DNA of 64,000 nucleotides from Nitrospirales bacterium LBB_01 (GCA_004376055.2 CP049016.1:2542001-2606000), one strand, 5' to 3'; shown: positions 9,199-19,127, numbered from the stretch's first letter. Numbers and translations: made by a program. The notes: generated by a model from the letters alone, not told the origin.

Positions 9199-10818
9199 CT
9201 ATGCCTCTGTAAGTTTTTTGTACACGACAACGAGTTCCTGGTACTTTTTATAAGTAGGATCTACCTTTCTTATCTGATCAAGATACCGCTGTACCTGATT
9301 TATATGTTTATCTGTTTTACCAAACTTCTGCATATACATCAGCAGTGCCTGAGCGGCATTAGCATTGATAATTTTATTTTCTGGTAGACCCACGGCAGCT
9401 TTTTCAAAGAAGTCAATTGCCTCAGCCAACTTCCCATTTTTAACCAACATAACGCCATCGTTATTGACCTTTATAATTTCCCGCTTTGTAGCGGCGATCA
9501 TCTTCTCGCCCTCTGTTGTCATATCGGCGCTGGTAAAGATATCCTGAGCTTTCTTTAGAACCTTTTCATTATCGTGGTTGTTTCTGATAACCTCCTGCAT
9601 TATTTGGCTGGCTTTGTCATTTTCCCCTAATTTAAAAAATGATCCAGCAATGTCAAGAGAAGCCTCAGAATTAATAGTTCCCTTCATGCCGCTAAATAAA
9701 GAATTAGCCTCCTCTATAGCGCCCTTTAGCTCAGTCTCATTGCCGAGGTCTTTGTGTGCAAGCCCTTGCATCAAGGTTGCCTGAAGGTTTGACTCTCTGT
9801 CATTTGTAAAGGTAGTTTTTGACTCCTGAAGAATTTTAAGCGCCTTATCAGGAGTTTTTTTGTCCAGCATTACTTGAGCCAGCCCCGTGTAATCCTTAGC
9901 GCTTTTGAAACAGGAGTTCTTACCGAGATCGACCGCTTGCTTGTATGAATTCTCAGCCGTAGCCAGATCATTGTTCTTATAAGCGATATCAGCTAACGCT
10001 TTCTGTCTTAGAATTGCTTTTGGAGACAGTTCTAAGGCACGCATCAACATGCGTTGTGCTTCTTTTGGATCCCCAAGTGCCTCCAGAACCTTTGCCAGCC
10101 AGTCGTATGCTTCTACAAATGACCTGTTCTCATCTATTATCTCAAGAAATATTTCCTTAGCCTCCATATACTTAGTGCTTAAAAACAGCGCCTTGCCAAG
10201 TCCCAACAGCGCCCATGGGAGTCTTCTTATGTTTACAATCTGATTATATATTGACTCAGCCTCAGCATAATCCCCTACAGTTATTGAAAGCTCCGCCTTT
10301 AGCTTCAACAATTCATACAGATTTTTGGGCTTGGTCTGAATCTTTTCATTACATAGTTTGAGAGCGCCGTGGTAGTCCTTGCGGGCAAGGGCCTTATCTA
10401 TGGTTGCAAAATCATTTTTCTTTTCCATGATTTTTTCAAGCCGTGCAAGCAACGCCTCTTTTGTAAAAGGCTTCGTTAGATAGTCATCAGGCTTATACTC
10501 CATAGCGCCCATGACCATTCTCATCGTATTCTCTGCCGTAATCATGATGAATATTGCTGAGTATTTAAGGATTTCCTTGTGTTTAGACTCCTCAAGTATC
10601 TGCTGTCCGTCTCGTTTGTTTTCGCCAAGGTTGTAATCACAAAGAATTAAATCGTATGCTTTTAAGGCTATCTTATCTATAGCCTCGTCTCCGTCTCCTG
10701 TGTCGTCCACATCGGTAGCGCCAAGAGATTGCAGCATTTTCTTTACAGAATACCGAAACTCGGAAAAATCATCTACCAGTAGACATCTCTTACCTTCTAA
10801 AATTAACTTAAATGCCAT
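9199..10818 (-). CDS. Response regulator receiver domain fused to TPR repeats
   Basis: This is a 539-residue cytoplasmic protein. The N-terminal CheY-like receiver (residues 1-130) keeps the acidic pair Asp16/Asp17, phospho-acceptor Asp61 (LILCDYNLG), Thr94 and Lys116 (YLTKPF), so it should be phosphorylatable. From about residue 135 onward the protein is a chain of TPR-like helical pairs with no DNA-binding or enzymatic output domain, implying output through protein-protein contacts. It is the first gene of a two-gene operon with the soluble kinase at 8491-9186, behind a consensus promoter at 10939-10967. Confidence 0.88.
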   Translation of the reverse strand: MAFKLILEGKRCLLVDDFSEFRYSVKKMLQSLGATDVDDTGDGDEAIDKIALKAYDLILCDYNLGENKRDGQQILEESKHKEILKYSAIFIMITAENTMRMVMGAMEYKPDDYLTKPFTKEALLARLEKIMEKKNDFATIDKALARKDYHGALKLCNEKIQTKPKNLYELLKLKAELSITVGDYAEAESIYNQIVNIRRLPWALLGLGKALFLSTKYMEAKEIFLEIIDENRSFVEAYDWLAKVLEALGDPKEAQRMLMRALELSPKAILRQKALADIAYKNNDLATAENSYKQAVDLGKNSCFKSAKDYTGLAQVMLDKKTPDKALKILQESKTTFTNDRESNLQATLMQGLAHKDLGNETELKGAIEEANSLFSGMKGTINSEASLDIAGSFFKLGENDKASQIMQEVIRNNHDNEKVLKKAQDIFTSADMTTEGEKMIAATKREIIKVNNDGVMLVKNGKLAEAIDFFEKAAVGLPENKIINANAAQALLMYMQKFGKTDKHINQVQRYLDQIRKVDPTYKKYQELVVVYKKLTEA

Positions 10819-10938
10819 ATTTACAATACTCCATTACAGGCCAACCACTTGAAACACAACAGCCGCCTTATTCTTATAGACACCCGATTCCCCTCAGCAC
10901 TATGCACTATCTCTGCGTGTTTCATCATTAACCTACAA

Positions 10939-10967
10939 ATTATACAAATAATAAATATATCTGTCAA
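10939..10967 (-). promoter_or_regulatory. Consensus sigma-70 promoter for the receiver-TPR/kinase operon
   Basis: Read on the minus strand, TTGACA (complement of 10962-10967) and TATAAT (complement of 10939-10944) are separated by exactly 17 bases. Start of transcription near 10932 gives a leader of roughly 115 nt. The rest of the 10819-11048 gap shows nothing else I can support. Confidence 0.7.
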
Positions 10968-11048
10968 CTGATATTATAATTAAAACAGTTGAAAAAAACT
11001 TGTCTATTCAAAATTTGCTGAATTTTAGATTTAAGAGGTCTGAATTCT

Positions 11049-12662
11049 CTATTTTCCCTCAGACATTTTCTCCTTTAACAAATAGGCACTATACAGATTT
11101 TTCCGTGCCATCTCCATATCCGGCGCAAGTTTCACGGCTTTTTGCAAAAGCTCAATTGCTTTGTCAACATCCCCCATGTAAGCATAAGCAACCCCAAGAC
11201 CGTTGAAAGCTGCAGCGTTTTCAGGACTGATTTGCAGCGCCCTGCTAAATTCGTCTTTAGCGCCGGCAACATCGTTTAACTGAAACAAGAGGATTGTTCC
11301 AAGGTTTATGTGAGCCTGTAAAAAACGGGGATTAATGGCAATAGCCTTTTTCAGTGCGGCAACCCCCTCTGTCACAGTGCCGGTTTCAGCCAGATAAACT
11401 CCCAGATTTACAAACATAACCTGATTATTTTCCGTCACACTTATAGCGCGGTCAAACAGTGCCTTGCTGTTTTTCCAATACCTGCTCTGATTTATAGTAA
11501 TAACACTTAAAAGCACTAAGACAACTGCAGTTATAACAGGATACAGTTTTCCTAAAAATTTTCTGGACGGCTCAACAGCAGGAAATGCCATAACAATTAT
11601 CAATAAAAGTCCGAGCTGTGGTATATAAGAGTACCTGTCAGCCATTGCCTGTACTCCGACTTGTACAAATCCTACTGCCGGAACCAGCGTTCCAACGTAC
11701 CAAAACCATCCGGTAAAGAAATATGGATGTGTTTTTATAAGTAAAACACAAATGACGCTAATAACAATCAACAGCGTCAAAGCTGCTGCAAAGACAGATG
11801 GATTTACCGCCTCAGGGAGCGGATACAGTGCGCACAAATTTATGGGTATAAACATTTTATAGATATATTTGACATAGGAGATTATCGCATTCATAAAAGC
11901 TGTGGAAACAGGCAAATGGGTTATGGAGCCGCCCTCTTTTTGGACATGTATGGTTATAACGCATGAAATAACAGAGAGCATCAGGAAAGGTAATTTCTCC
12001 ACCGTAAGAGAAATTAGTGATTTTGCAGAATTAGTAAATCTTCTCAAAGGCCAAAAATCCAAAAGCAACGCTAAAAAGGGTAAAGTTACCCCCATGGGTT
12101 TACAAGTCAGTGAAAGTGCAAAGGCAAAAAATGCAAAAAAGTAGTACAAGGCTCTCTTTGATGCGCTATAGCGAACATAGAAAAGTAAGGATAAAAAGAA
12201 GAAAAATGCGCTTAGTACATCTTTCCGCTCCGATATCCATGCCACAGACTCAACCCGCAGCGGATGAACTGCAAAGAGGGCTGCTATTACAAAAGCCTGT
12301 GGTGAGGATTTTGTAAGGCACAAAAACAGAAAAAACACTAAAATCGTATTAGCACAGTGGAGACACAGGCTTGTCAGATGATGTCTGCGAGGGTTAATGC
12401 CAAACATGGACACATCCAGCATGTGTGAAATTAAAGTCACGGGAAACCAGTTGGAATCAACATGAGCGGTAAGCGCCCACTTTACATTTTCCACAGTAAG
12501 CCCTTTTAGAACGTTTGGGTTACCGGTGACATACTTAGGGTCGTCGTATCTTACAAAATCGTTACCTAAAGATGGATAAAACACTGTAATTGTTAGTACA
12601 AGAAGACACATTGCCAAAAGAGCGTTAAAGTAATTTTTATGTATCGTTTTGATTGAAATCAT
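11049..12662 (-). CDS. TMTC-like membrane glycosyltransferase with C-terminal TPR repeats (copy 2)
   Basis: This 537-residue protein starts with a membrane helix, followed by a loop with the acidic pair Asp40/Asp41 (FVRYDDPKY). The block HPLRVESVAWISERKDVLSA and about nine more helices come next, then three or four TPR units over the last ~140 residues (FVNLGVYLAETGTVTEGVAALKKA onward in outline). This layout matches the TMTC-type GT-C family, whose eukaryotic members are O-mannosyltransferases. Bacterial members are widespread but mostly uncharacterised, so protein or glycan O-glycosylation is an inference. It is the last gene of a six-gene minus-strand operon, overlapping its paralog by four bases. 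Confidence 0.8.
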   Translation of the reverse strand: MISIKTIHKNYFNALLAMCLLVLTITVFYPSLGNDFVRYDDPKYVTGNPNVLKGLTVENVKWALTAHVDSNWFPVTLISHMLDVSMFGINPRRHHLTSLCLHCANTILVFFLFLCLTKSSPQAFVIAALFAVHPLRVESVAWISERKDVLSAFFFFLSLLFYVRYSASKRALYYFFAFFAFALSLTCKPMGVTLPFLALLLDFWPLRRFTNSAKSLISLTVEKLPFLMLSVISCVITIHVQKEGGSITHLPVSTAFMNAIISYVKYIYKMFIPINLCALYPLPEAVNPSVFAAALTLLIVISVICVLLIKTHPYFFTGWFWYVGTLVPAVGFVQVGVQAMADRYSYIPQLGLLLIIVMAFPAVEPSRKFLGKLYPVITAVVLVLLSVITINQSRYWKNSKALFDRAISVTENNQVMFVNLGVYLAETGTVTEGVAALKKAIAINPRFLQAHINLGTILLFQLNDVAGAKDEFSRALQISPENAAAFNGLGVAYAYMGDVDKAIELLQKAVKLAPDMEMARKNLYSAYLLKEKMSEGK

Positions 12663-14278
12663 TGATTAGCCTTAGCTTTCTTTGCTATAGATTTAAGAGC
12701 AATCATTTTGTTTTTTGCAGCGTCACTATGAGTTGGGTCAAGAGTAAGAGCTTTGTCAAAGAGCTCGATTGACTCCTTCTCCTTACCGCTTAAAGCCAGC
12801 ACAACGCCAAGACCGTTGTAATCGTCCGGGTTTTTTGGATTAATGCTTATAGCTTTTTTAAAACATCTTACAGCTTCTTTTGGTTTTCTCAGTTGAAATA
12901 AATAAACTGTACCGAGGTTTGTGTAAGAATCTGGAAACTGCGGATTGGCTGCTATGGCTTTCCTTAACGCCTCAGCGCCTCCCAGCGCATCTCCCCTTAA
13001 CGCCAGTGCAACACCAAGATTAGAGTACATCACGTAGTTATTTTCGGTGACTTCTACGGCATGTTTAAAAAGCGTTATACTGTCAGTCCAGTATTTCTGC
13101 TGTTTTAGAGTTAAAGATAGCATAGCGACGGTAAAAATCACAGTTGCTGCATAAAAAATCCACTTAAAGCGCTCATATTTGTCGTATAAATCAGCAGATA
13201 AATTTACTATAACCATAAACAACCCAATGTAAGGCATATAGGTGTATCTGTCTGCCATTTGTTGAAGCCCTACCTGTACAAGACCAATTACAGGTACAAG
13301 CATCCCCAAAAACCAAAACCATCCGATGAAAATATACGGTTTGCTTTTAATTTTTAATAAGGCAAGCGCTGAGGCTGTCACAACGAAAAGAAGTGAAACC
13401 AAAAGAGCAGACTTTGAGATTTCCTGCGGTAATGGATAAAAAACCGCTACGTTTACAGGAGCAAACAGTTTATACACGTATAGAGCATACGCAAGAAGCG
13501 CGTTTTCCACTCTGTAGTCTAATGGCAGTGCAGTCATAGCGCCGCTTATTTTCTGCACATTAAATGTTATAAAGCATGAAATCAATACGAGTAAGAAAAG
13601 AGGGATTTTCTCGGGTAAGAACCTAAATATGTCACCCGGAGTTTTAATCCTTTTAAGTGGCCAAAAATCAAACAACAACAGTAAACAAGGTAGAGTAACA
13701 GCCATAGGTTTTGACATAAGGGCAAGTGCAAACGAAAAGACAACTGTCAAATATCTTATAACGGCAGGCCTTCTGACATATCCGGCATACAAGTAAATTG
13801 TCAAAAAACAAAACAATGCACACAGAACGTCTTTTCTCTCTGCCACCCATGCCACAGACTCAACACGAGTCGGGTGTATTGCAAAAAGCAGAGCTATCAG
13901 CCCTCCTCTCCACACTGTCTGCCCTAAGGCGGTAAGAGCTATAAACAGCGCCACTGAGTTAAGCGCGTGAATCAGTACGTTGGTAAGATGGTGACCTGCC
14001 GGGTTTAACCCATAAAGAGAAATGTCTGCCATGTGAGATATAGCAGTAAGAGGAAACCAGTTACCGTCAACAATTCCCGTTGCCGCCCATTTGACATTTT
14101 CCACTGTAAGACCCCGTTGAATCTGATAATTTGCCGTAATATAATGCTGGTCGTCATATTTAACAAAATCATTGTGCCGCAAGGGTAGAAATATCAAAAT
14201 GCTGGCAGCAAAAAGAATAACCGCTGCCGCCGTGTTGGCGTTATTGCCGGCTATTTTTCTGAATGAGTTATATTGCAT
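12659..14278 (-). CDS. TMTC-like membrane glycosyltransferase with C-terminal TPR repeats (copy 1)
   Basis: This 539-residue paralog of the following gene has the same plan. TM1 is followed by Asp42/Asp43 in FVKYDDQHY, then HPTRVESVAWVAERKDVL, further helices, the shared block GWFWFLGMLVPVIGLVQVG, and C-terminal TPR units (YSNLGVALALRGDALGGAEALRKA in outline, then DYNGLGVVLALSGKEKESIELF). Residue conservation between the two copies is strong across both membrane and TPR parts, so they arose by tandem duplication and probably act on related acceptors. It sits nine bases after the upstream membrane protein in the operon. GT-C activity is inferred, not demonstrated. Confidence 0.8.
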   Translation of the reverse strand: MQYNSFRKIAGNNANTAAAVILFAASILIFLPLRHNDFVKYDDQHYITANYQIQRGLTVENVKWAATGIVDGNWFPLTAISHMADISLYGLNPAGHHLTNVLIHALNSVALFIALTALGQTVWRGGLIALLFAIHPTRVESVAWVAERKDVLCALFCFLTIYLYAGYVRRPAVIRYLTVVFSFALALMSKPMAVTLPCLLLLFDFWPLKRIKTPGDIFRFLPEKIPLFLLVLISCFITFNVQKISGAMTALPLDYRVENALLAYALYVYKLFAPVNVAVFYPLPQEISKSALLVSLLFVVTASALALLKIKSKPYIFIGWFWFLGMLVPVIGLVQVGLQQMADRYTYMPYIGLFMVIVNLSADLYDKYERFKWIFYAATVIFTVAMLSLTLKQQKYWTDSITLFKHAVEVTENNYVMYSNLGVALALRGDALGGAEALRKAIAANPQFPDSYTNLGTVYLFQLRKPKEAVRCFKKAISINPKNPDDYNGLGVVLALSGKEKESIELFDKALTLDPTHSDAAKNKMIALKSIAKKAKANQ

Positions 14279-14287
14279 GGATATAGT

Positions 14288-16033
14288 TCACTCAATAACG
14301 TGAAAATCAGGTAAAACGAGTATAGGTCTGGTAAATTTATTAGACTTCATAAACTTATCTAACTCTGCTTCACATGCGTTTTCATCTGCACAATGGAAAT
14401 AGACAATTCTATGTTTGTTTAAATCAGTCAAGTTCAACCTATCAAGGCTTTTGGGTACACGATAAGCATGGAAAGCGGCAAGTATGCTGCATCTTTCAGG
14501 CACTCCACTGTCATTACAAATAATATTTGCATTTGGATACTTATTTAAATGTTGATTTACTATATTATCAGCTTTAACATACTGAGCATGGGTTTCTGCA
14601 TTAAAAACATTTATATACTTTATATAGTCGTAAAAGGATAAAAAAGAAAGGACAAAAAGCAGAGAAATTATGAATTTATATCCGGTTGGCTTAATTTTAA
14701 ATAAATAATATACAAAAATCGGGATAATAAAAAGCATCGGCACATAATATCTGATCCAATTACCGTGTATTAATTTATTTCCTATCATGGTGACGTTCAT
14801 TGCAATAAGAATATTTAAGATAATAGTTGCAGCGACTACTAATTGAACAAAAACAGTCGTCTTATTAACTCTGTTTTGTTTTGATAACAATCTAATACCA
14901 AAAAATATTGCGTAAGATAATACCAAAAGAATTATCCAGTTCCACCACAACTGTTTAGCAAAATAAAATATATCCAATCGTCTTAAAACTTCAATAAAGG
15001 GAAGCCGAGGATCAGCCATACCTTTATACAGAAAAGCTTTTGAGGCACTTATTCCCCAGTATGGAATAAAAAAATTAGCGCCAGCTGCCCACCCTGTCAG
15101 TAAAGGCGTACTTACGTATTTAATTAAATTTGCAACAAGCGGTTTTCTTCTTTTTACATAATGCAATGATAACAAGCTAACAAGAGATAATAATATTATT
15201 ATCGAGGAAACTATAATTAAATGTTTTCCAAGAATTGAAAAAAGTGCAGGGTAATAAAAAATGGCTACAAATATGTCAACGATAAACGAAAAATGTAACA
15301 AATAAACGAAAACGGTTTTAATCTTGCTCTCTATGTCTGCGCTTATTAGAGGATTAAGGTTGCCACAAGATGTTACAGATATGCTTACAATCAGAGCAAC
15401 CGGAACTACCATTGTAAATAAAAGATTGGAGAAACAAAAACCAATAACGGCAAGAGCTGCAAAAAAACTTCTTAAATGGAAATTTCCTGTCTTGACTGCA
15501 TAAAGTATAGTTAAGGCAGGAGGTATTAATAATATACCGATTGTAAAATTTGGGGCATACCACGAGGTGACTATAATAGTGATAGCAGGCATTGACGCAA
15601 CTAACAATCCGCACGTGAAAACAGCAACAATATTTAATTCCAATAATATTGCAAAATAAGCAAACCATACTGCCGTTGCTATTAAAATCAAAACATTAAT
15701 AATTATTCCGATGTCGTTAAATGTCTGAAGGTACCCTGTGACTACAGAATCATCAGGTAATCCCATAAATTTAATAATAACAGCAAATAACTCCTGAAAT
15801 GAATACATTGGCAAATGAAAAATAGTTAACGGATTCAAAGTAAGCCAATTTAAACCCAAACCATAATTACCTGCGATACAATCACCTGGCGCTACGTACC
15901 AAAGACGTGACAGAATGAGTTTGTCGTATGCTATCACAAGAAAAAATGGAATCAGATACGTTAGAGCATAAAATAAAAGCTGCCTGCGATTAATACGCTC
16001 TGACATTTTCATCAATTTTAAAGATGTTGCCAT
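14288..16033 (-). CDS. Polytopic membrane protein of unknown family in glycan operon
   Basis: I do not recognise this 581-residue protein. It shows a short basic N-terminus (SERINRRQ), about eleven or twelve hydrophobic helices, and a soluble C-terminal domain of about 110 residues containing NIICNDSGVPERCSI. The first loop reads WYVAPGDCIAGNYGLGLNW, without the clear DxD or DD of GT-C enzymes in this window, so transfer activity is uncertain; the overall size and topology still resemble lipid-linked-sugar transferases. The first ATG overlaps the upstream methyltransferase by 16 bases. Alternative starts at Met7 or Met10 (MKMSERINRR) are possible, the latter giving an 11-base gap. It is the fourth gene of the operon. 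Confidence 0.65.
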   Translation of the reverse strand: MATSLKLMKMSERINRRQLLFYALTYLIPFFLVIAYDKLILSRLWYVAPGDCIAGNYGLGLNWLTLNPLTIFHLPMYSFQELFAVIIKFMGLPDDSVVTGYLQTFNDIGIIINVLILIATAVWFAYFAILLELNIVAVFTCGLLVASMPAITIIVTSWYAPNFTIGILLIPPALTILYAVKTGNFHLRSFFAALAVIGFCFSNLLFTMVVPVALIVSISVTSCGNLNPLISADIESKIKTVFVYLLHFSFIVDIFVAIFYYPALFSILGKHLIIVSSIIILLSLVSLLSLHYVKRRKPLVANLIKYVSTPLLTGWAAGANFFIPYWGISASKAFLYKGMADPRLPFIEVLRRLDIFYFAKQLWWNWIILLVLSYAIFFGIRLLSKQNRVNKTTVFVQLVVAATIILNILIAMNVTMIGNKLIHGNWIRYYVPMLFIIPIFVYYLFKIKPTGYKFIISLLFVLSFLSFYDYIKYINVFNAETHAQYVKADNIVNQHLNKYPNANIICNDSGVPERCSILAAFHAYRVPKSLDRLNLTDLNKHRIVYFHCADENACEAELDKFMKSNKFTRPILVLPDFHVIE

Positions 16034-16728
16034 ACGCCAAGAAGTGAGCGTCCAGCCATGTACTTAATCAGAGGATCAGTTATTTTAGATATAGGGATAA
16101 TGTACTTATCCCATCTATTTATCTGTTGCATTGACGGCAGCTCTTGTCTAAATAATAAGCGGTTAGCCATAGATGCAAGTAATCCAAGGGAATCAAGATA
16201 TAATATCTCTACAGGTTTAAAAGTTTCCGGTATAATTCGCTGTAGGGTTTTCTTGTTATACCTGCGATAATGCCCAACGTTACTGTCAAATTCCGAATAT
16301 AACATCATGTATGCCGGAACAAGTATAATTAAAAAACCGTTCCTTTTCAATAATCTCTTAACCATTTCTATTTCCTTAAAATCCTCTTCTATGTGCTCCA
16401 TAACGTCAATATAAATGATAGTATCATATGTCTCGGTTTCAGGCACATCAGATACAAACATGTTCACCACACTACAGTTAGACGGCAATAAACCATCGGA
16501 TATTTTTTGTTCAATTTGAGCAGCCAGTGTAGCATCCGGCTCAAGACAAACCCATTTATGACAGCGTCTGTGGCATAGAGCTTTAGTTGTCCCGCCTATC
16601 CCTGCACCCACCTCTAATACATTATTGCCAATAAAGGGTGCTATCTTTTCTGTAAAATATCTCTTCCAATTTACAGCTTTGTTAAAAAGTTCCAACTCTG
16701 TGCCGACATAAGAATAATGTAAACTCAT
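16018..16728 (-). CDS. Class I SAM-dependent methyltransferase
   Basis: This 236-residue protein has SAM motif I NVLEVGAGIGGTTKAL (about residues 35-50), an acidic residue after beta-2 (VCLEPD), and motif II IIYIDVMEHIEED. Its C-terminal half has the pattern VGHYRRYNKKTLQRI, seen in methyltransferases clustered with polysaccharide and lipid glycosyltransferase genes. The same pattern occurs in the methyltransferase at 34010-34714 (FHYRRYTKGSLKKI), so the two are relatives serving two glycan blocks. The substrate is unknown; a sugar or glycolipid is likely from context. It overlaps the upstream GT2 gene by four bases. Confidence 0.85.
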   Translation of the reverse strand: MSLHYSYVGTELELFNKAVNWKRYFTEKIAPFIGNNVLEVGAGIGGTTKALCHRRCHKWVCLEPDATLAAQIEQKISDGLLPSNCSVVNMFVSDVPETETYDTIIYIDVMEHIEEDFKEIEMVKRLLKRNGFLIILVPAYMMLYSEFDSNVGHYRRYNKKTLQRIIPETFKPVEILYLDSLGLLASMANRLLFRQELPSMQQINRWDKYIIPISKITDPLIKYMAGRSLLGVWQHL

Positions 16729-17702
16729 GTCAGATCAGTTACATTATCAACGAGATAGCTATATTCTTTCTCAATTGCAAAAGAAAGGTTATAGTCTATG
16801 TTTTGGAAAATTACAAAGATAAAAAATAAAATAAAGAGCATAGTTTGCAAAATGATGACAAATAATGTCATTACAACATTTGTTGCCCATCCTGGAATGG
16901 CCAATGCCGTAAAAAACCGGATAAATATTGTAACCAAGATTAGAACTGAACACGTCACAGCAACCACTAAAGAAAATAACAACAGCCTTACTCCCACTAC
17001 ACCTCCATAAACAGAAATTGCCCTTATCCCGTGCATTATAAGAGCAGTAAAATTCATCTTTGACTCCCCGCTTAACCTCTTTGCTCTATCAACGGCTATT
17101 TCTGTTTTGTCGATATGCGATTTCATAATCCCTGAAGCATAATGGAGCCATATGTCCGATAGTGCTATAACATCCCCTAACAACTGACCTGGAATAACAC
17201 TATAATTACCAATTCTTATACTTACGCCTGTTAAAAATCTGAAAATCAACTTATAGAAAAGATAAAAAAACCTAAAAACAATACCCTCCGATCTTTTCTT
17301 TCTACAAGCAAAGACTATCTTACTGAAGCTGCTTTCAGCACAAGTGTTTATTAGTCTTGGTAGATCACTCGGGGAATCCTCTCCATCTCCATCCATTATT
17401 ACCACCGCTTTGGGTGTTAAGTTTTGTCTTACATAATACAAACCAATTGCGATGGCTCTTTGGTGACCCATGTTTCTTTTTAATCTCAGTATTTTTATAG
17501 CCTTTATGTGTGCTAACTCCTCAACACGAAAGTCTCTCTTAAAGGCGATAGTGGAGGCGTCATCAACCAGCAAAACCTCGCAATTGCCGACGTCATTCAC
17601 TTCTATACTCAGAGCTGAACTGATAAGAGGCAGCAACAAACTGACATTATCCCAGTCATTAAATACAGGAATTACTATAACCATTTTATTATCGATAGTC
17701 AT
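16725..17702 (-). CDS. GT2 glycosyltransferase with two C-terminal membrane helices
   Basis: In this 325-residue protein the GT-A fold starts with VIVIPVFNDWDN. It contains LLVDDAST and the metal-binding MDGDGEDSPSDL at about residues 99-110, and the acceptor loop includes SGESKMNF. Two hydrophobic helices near the C-terminus (LLLFSLVVAVTCSVLILVTI and VMTLFVIILQTMLFILFF in outline) place it on the inner membrane. Such enzymes load a sugar onto polyprenyl phosphate for later use by GT-C transferases, and two TMTC-like candidates lie downstream in the same operon. Its stop abuts the methyltransferase start with a four-base overlap, and its start follows the radical SAM stop directly. Confidence 0.87.
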   Translation of the reverse strand: MTIDNKMVIVIPVFNDWDNVSLLLPLISSALSIEVNDVGNCEVLLVDDASTIAFKRDFRVEELAHIKAIKILRLKRNMGHQRAIAIGLYYVRQNLTPKAVVIMDGDGEDSPSDLPRLINTCAESSFSKIVFACRKKRSEGIVFRFFYLFYKLIFRFLTGVSIRIGNYSVIPGQLLGDVIALSDIWLHYASGIMKSHIDKTEIAVDRAKRLSGESKMNFTALIMHGIRAISVYGGVVGVRLLLFSLVVAVTCSVLILVTIFIRFFTALAIPGWATNVVMTLFVIILQTMLFILFFIFVIFQNIDYNLSFAIEKEYSYLVDNVTDLT

Positions 17703-19127
17703 TTAGAATTTGCTTAAGGTATTTTTAATTATATTTAAACCGCCCTCTACGTACCTTGTCACATCAGAAGCGCTTCTTATGGACAGCAAGTTTTTTAAGA
17801 CAACCCTTGGGCGAAGGTAGTAGCGGTTATATGCGCTGCGGTGTAATTTTAAAAGCTGCTCTGAAGTCATTCCCTCTGGAATATAGATGGCCTCATCAGG
17901 AAAATTAAACTCAGGGTAAACCTTTTTCAGATAATAATCGGGGTCAAATTGTCCTGATTTCTGAGCCCTTATATACTCAACTGTTCCAGGGAGCGGTACA
18001 AACAGCGTAAATGATGCCACATCTATATTTAACTCTATCGCAAATCTTATTGTTGCCTCTATATCCTCAACTGTTTCATTGGGTAAGCCCATCATAAGAT
18101 AGCCGCGAATTGGAATACCTATCTTTTGAGTGTCACGCACTACAGTTCTCACCATATCAAGAGTTATTTTTTTATTCATACTGTTTAAAACTTTCTGGCT
18201 GCCAGATTCTATCCCATAAGCTATAAAGTCACAACCGGCAGCTTTCATATGTGTAAGAAGCTCTTTATTCACTGTATCAATCCTCGCCTCAGCAGACCAT
18301 GTTGTATTAAAATTCCTCCTGATTAGCTCATCACATACGGTATGAACAGTGTCATGGTTACTTAGAAAATTATCGTCCCAAATAGCAATATCCTTTGCTT
18401 TATACTTATCTCTGAGGAGGAAAAACTCTTCAACTATCCTTTCAACCCCAAAATACCGTATATTGGTGCCAAATAACTTTTTGTTACAAAAAGTGCATGT
18501 GCCGGGACAGCCCCTTGAGGTAAAAACTGAATGAGATGGCTGCTTTTTAGATCTTGCGCCGCTGCATTTGTATAGGTGCATAGGCAAGAGGTCTCTTGCC
18601 GGAAGTGGGATACTATCCATATCTGCAATTGCGGCTTGTCGTGCTGTCTTAAAGATTTCACCGTCTTTTAAAAACGCTATACTATTTACCTTTTCGACAT
18701 CTTTTTTATTTTCCAGAGCTGAAACCAGTTCAAGCATAGTGAACTCACCCTCACCCAAAACGACGTAGTCTGCGCCTTGATTTAATACTGACTCAGGCAG
18801 CACATTTGCGTGCGGTCCTCCGACAACAATCGGAATTGACTTTGACTTACTTCTGAGCATTTCTATAATTTGCTTAACACGCAAAGCATAAGTGCTCACA
18901 GACGTTATTCCGACTATGTCATAAGACAGGGCTTTTTTACACAGATCGTCCAAAGAAATCTGAGAGGCAATTCCATCAACTATTTCGCACTTGTGTCCGT
19001 TTTTTAATAAAACTGCTGCGATATAAGCAAGTCCTAAAGGGGGTAGAAGACTCAATGTGTGCTCAGAACCTCTGCTGCAATATTCATTTTTATAAAGCGG
19101 TGGTTGTATTAATAAAATGTTTGCCAT
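17703..19127 (-). CDS. B12-binding radical SAM protein (BchE/HpnP-like class)
   Basis: This 474-residue protein has an N-terminal cobalamin-binding Rossmann domain starting ILLIQPPLYK and continuing through VVGGPHANVLPE. The radical SAM core has the cluster ligands Cys207, Cys211 and Cys214 in GCPGTCTFC, and a C-terminal region ends in YYLRPRVVLKNL. Enzymes of this class methylate unactivated carbons or perform other radical chemistry; many cannot be assigned a substrate. As the first gene of the operon with GT2, methyltransferase and GT-C genes, it may modify the glycan or its lipid carrier (inference). A ribosome site AGAGGAAAG precedes the ATG. Confidence 0.87.
   Translation of the reverse strand: MANILLIQPPLYKNEYCSRGSEHTLSLLPPLGLAYIAAVLLKNGHKCEIVDGIASQISLDDLCKKALSYDIVGITSVSTYALRVKQIIEMLRSKSKSIPIVVGGPHANVLPESVLNQGADYVVLGEGEFTMLELVSALENKKDVEKVNSIAFLKDGEIFKTARQAAIADMDSIPLPARDLLPMHLYKCSGARSKKQPSHSVFTSRGCPGTCTFCNKKLFGTNIRYFGVERIVEEFFLLRDKYKAKDIAIWDDNFLSNHDTVHTVCDELIRRNFNTTWSAEARIDTVNKELLTHMKAAGCDFIAYGIESGSQKVLNSMNKKITLDMVRTVVRDTQKIGIPIRGYLMMGLPNETVEDIEATIRFAIELNIDVASFTLFVPLPGTVEYIRAQKSGQFDPDYYLKKVYPEFNFPDEAIYIPEGMTSEQLLKLHRSAYNRYYLRPRVVLKNLLSIRSASDVTRYVEGGLNIIKNTLSKF

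Noticed and set aside
11902-12316. Open frames on the plus strand opposite the TMTC-like gene
   Set aside because: The minus strand has strong domain evidence and the plus-strand products are low-complexity and without signals.
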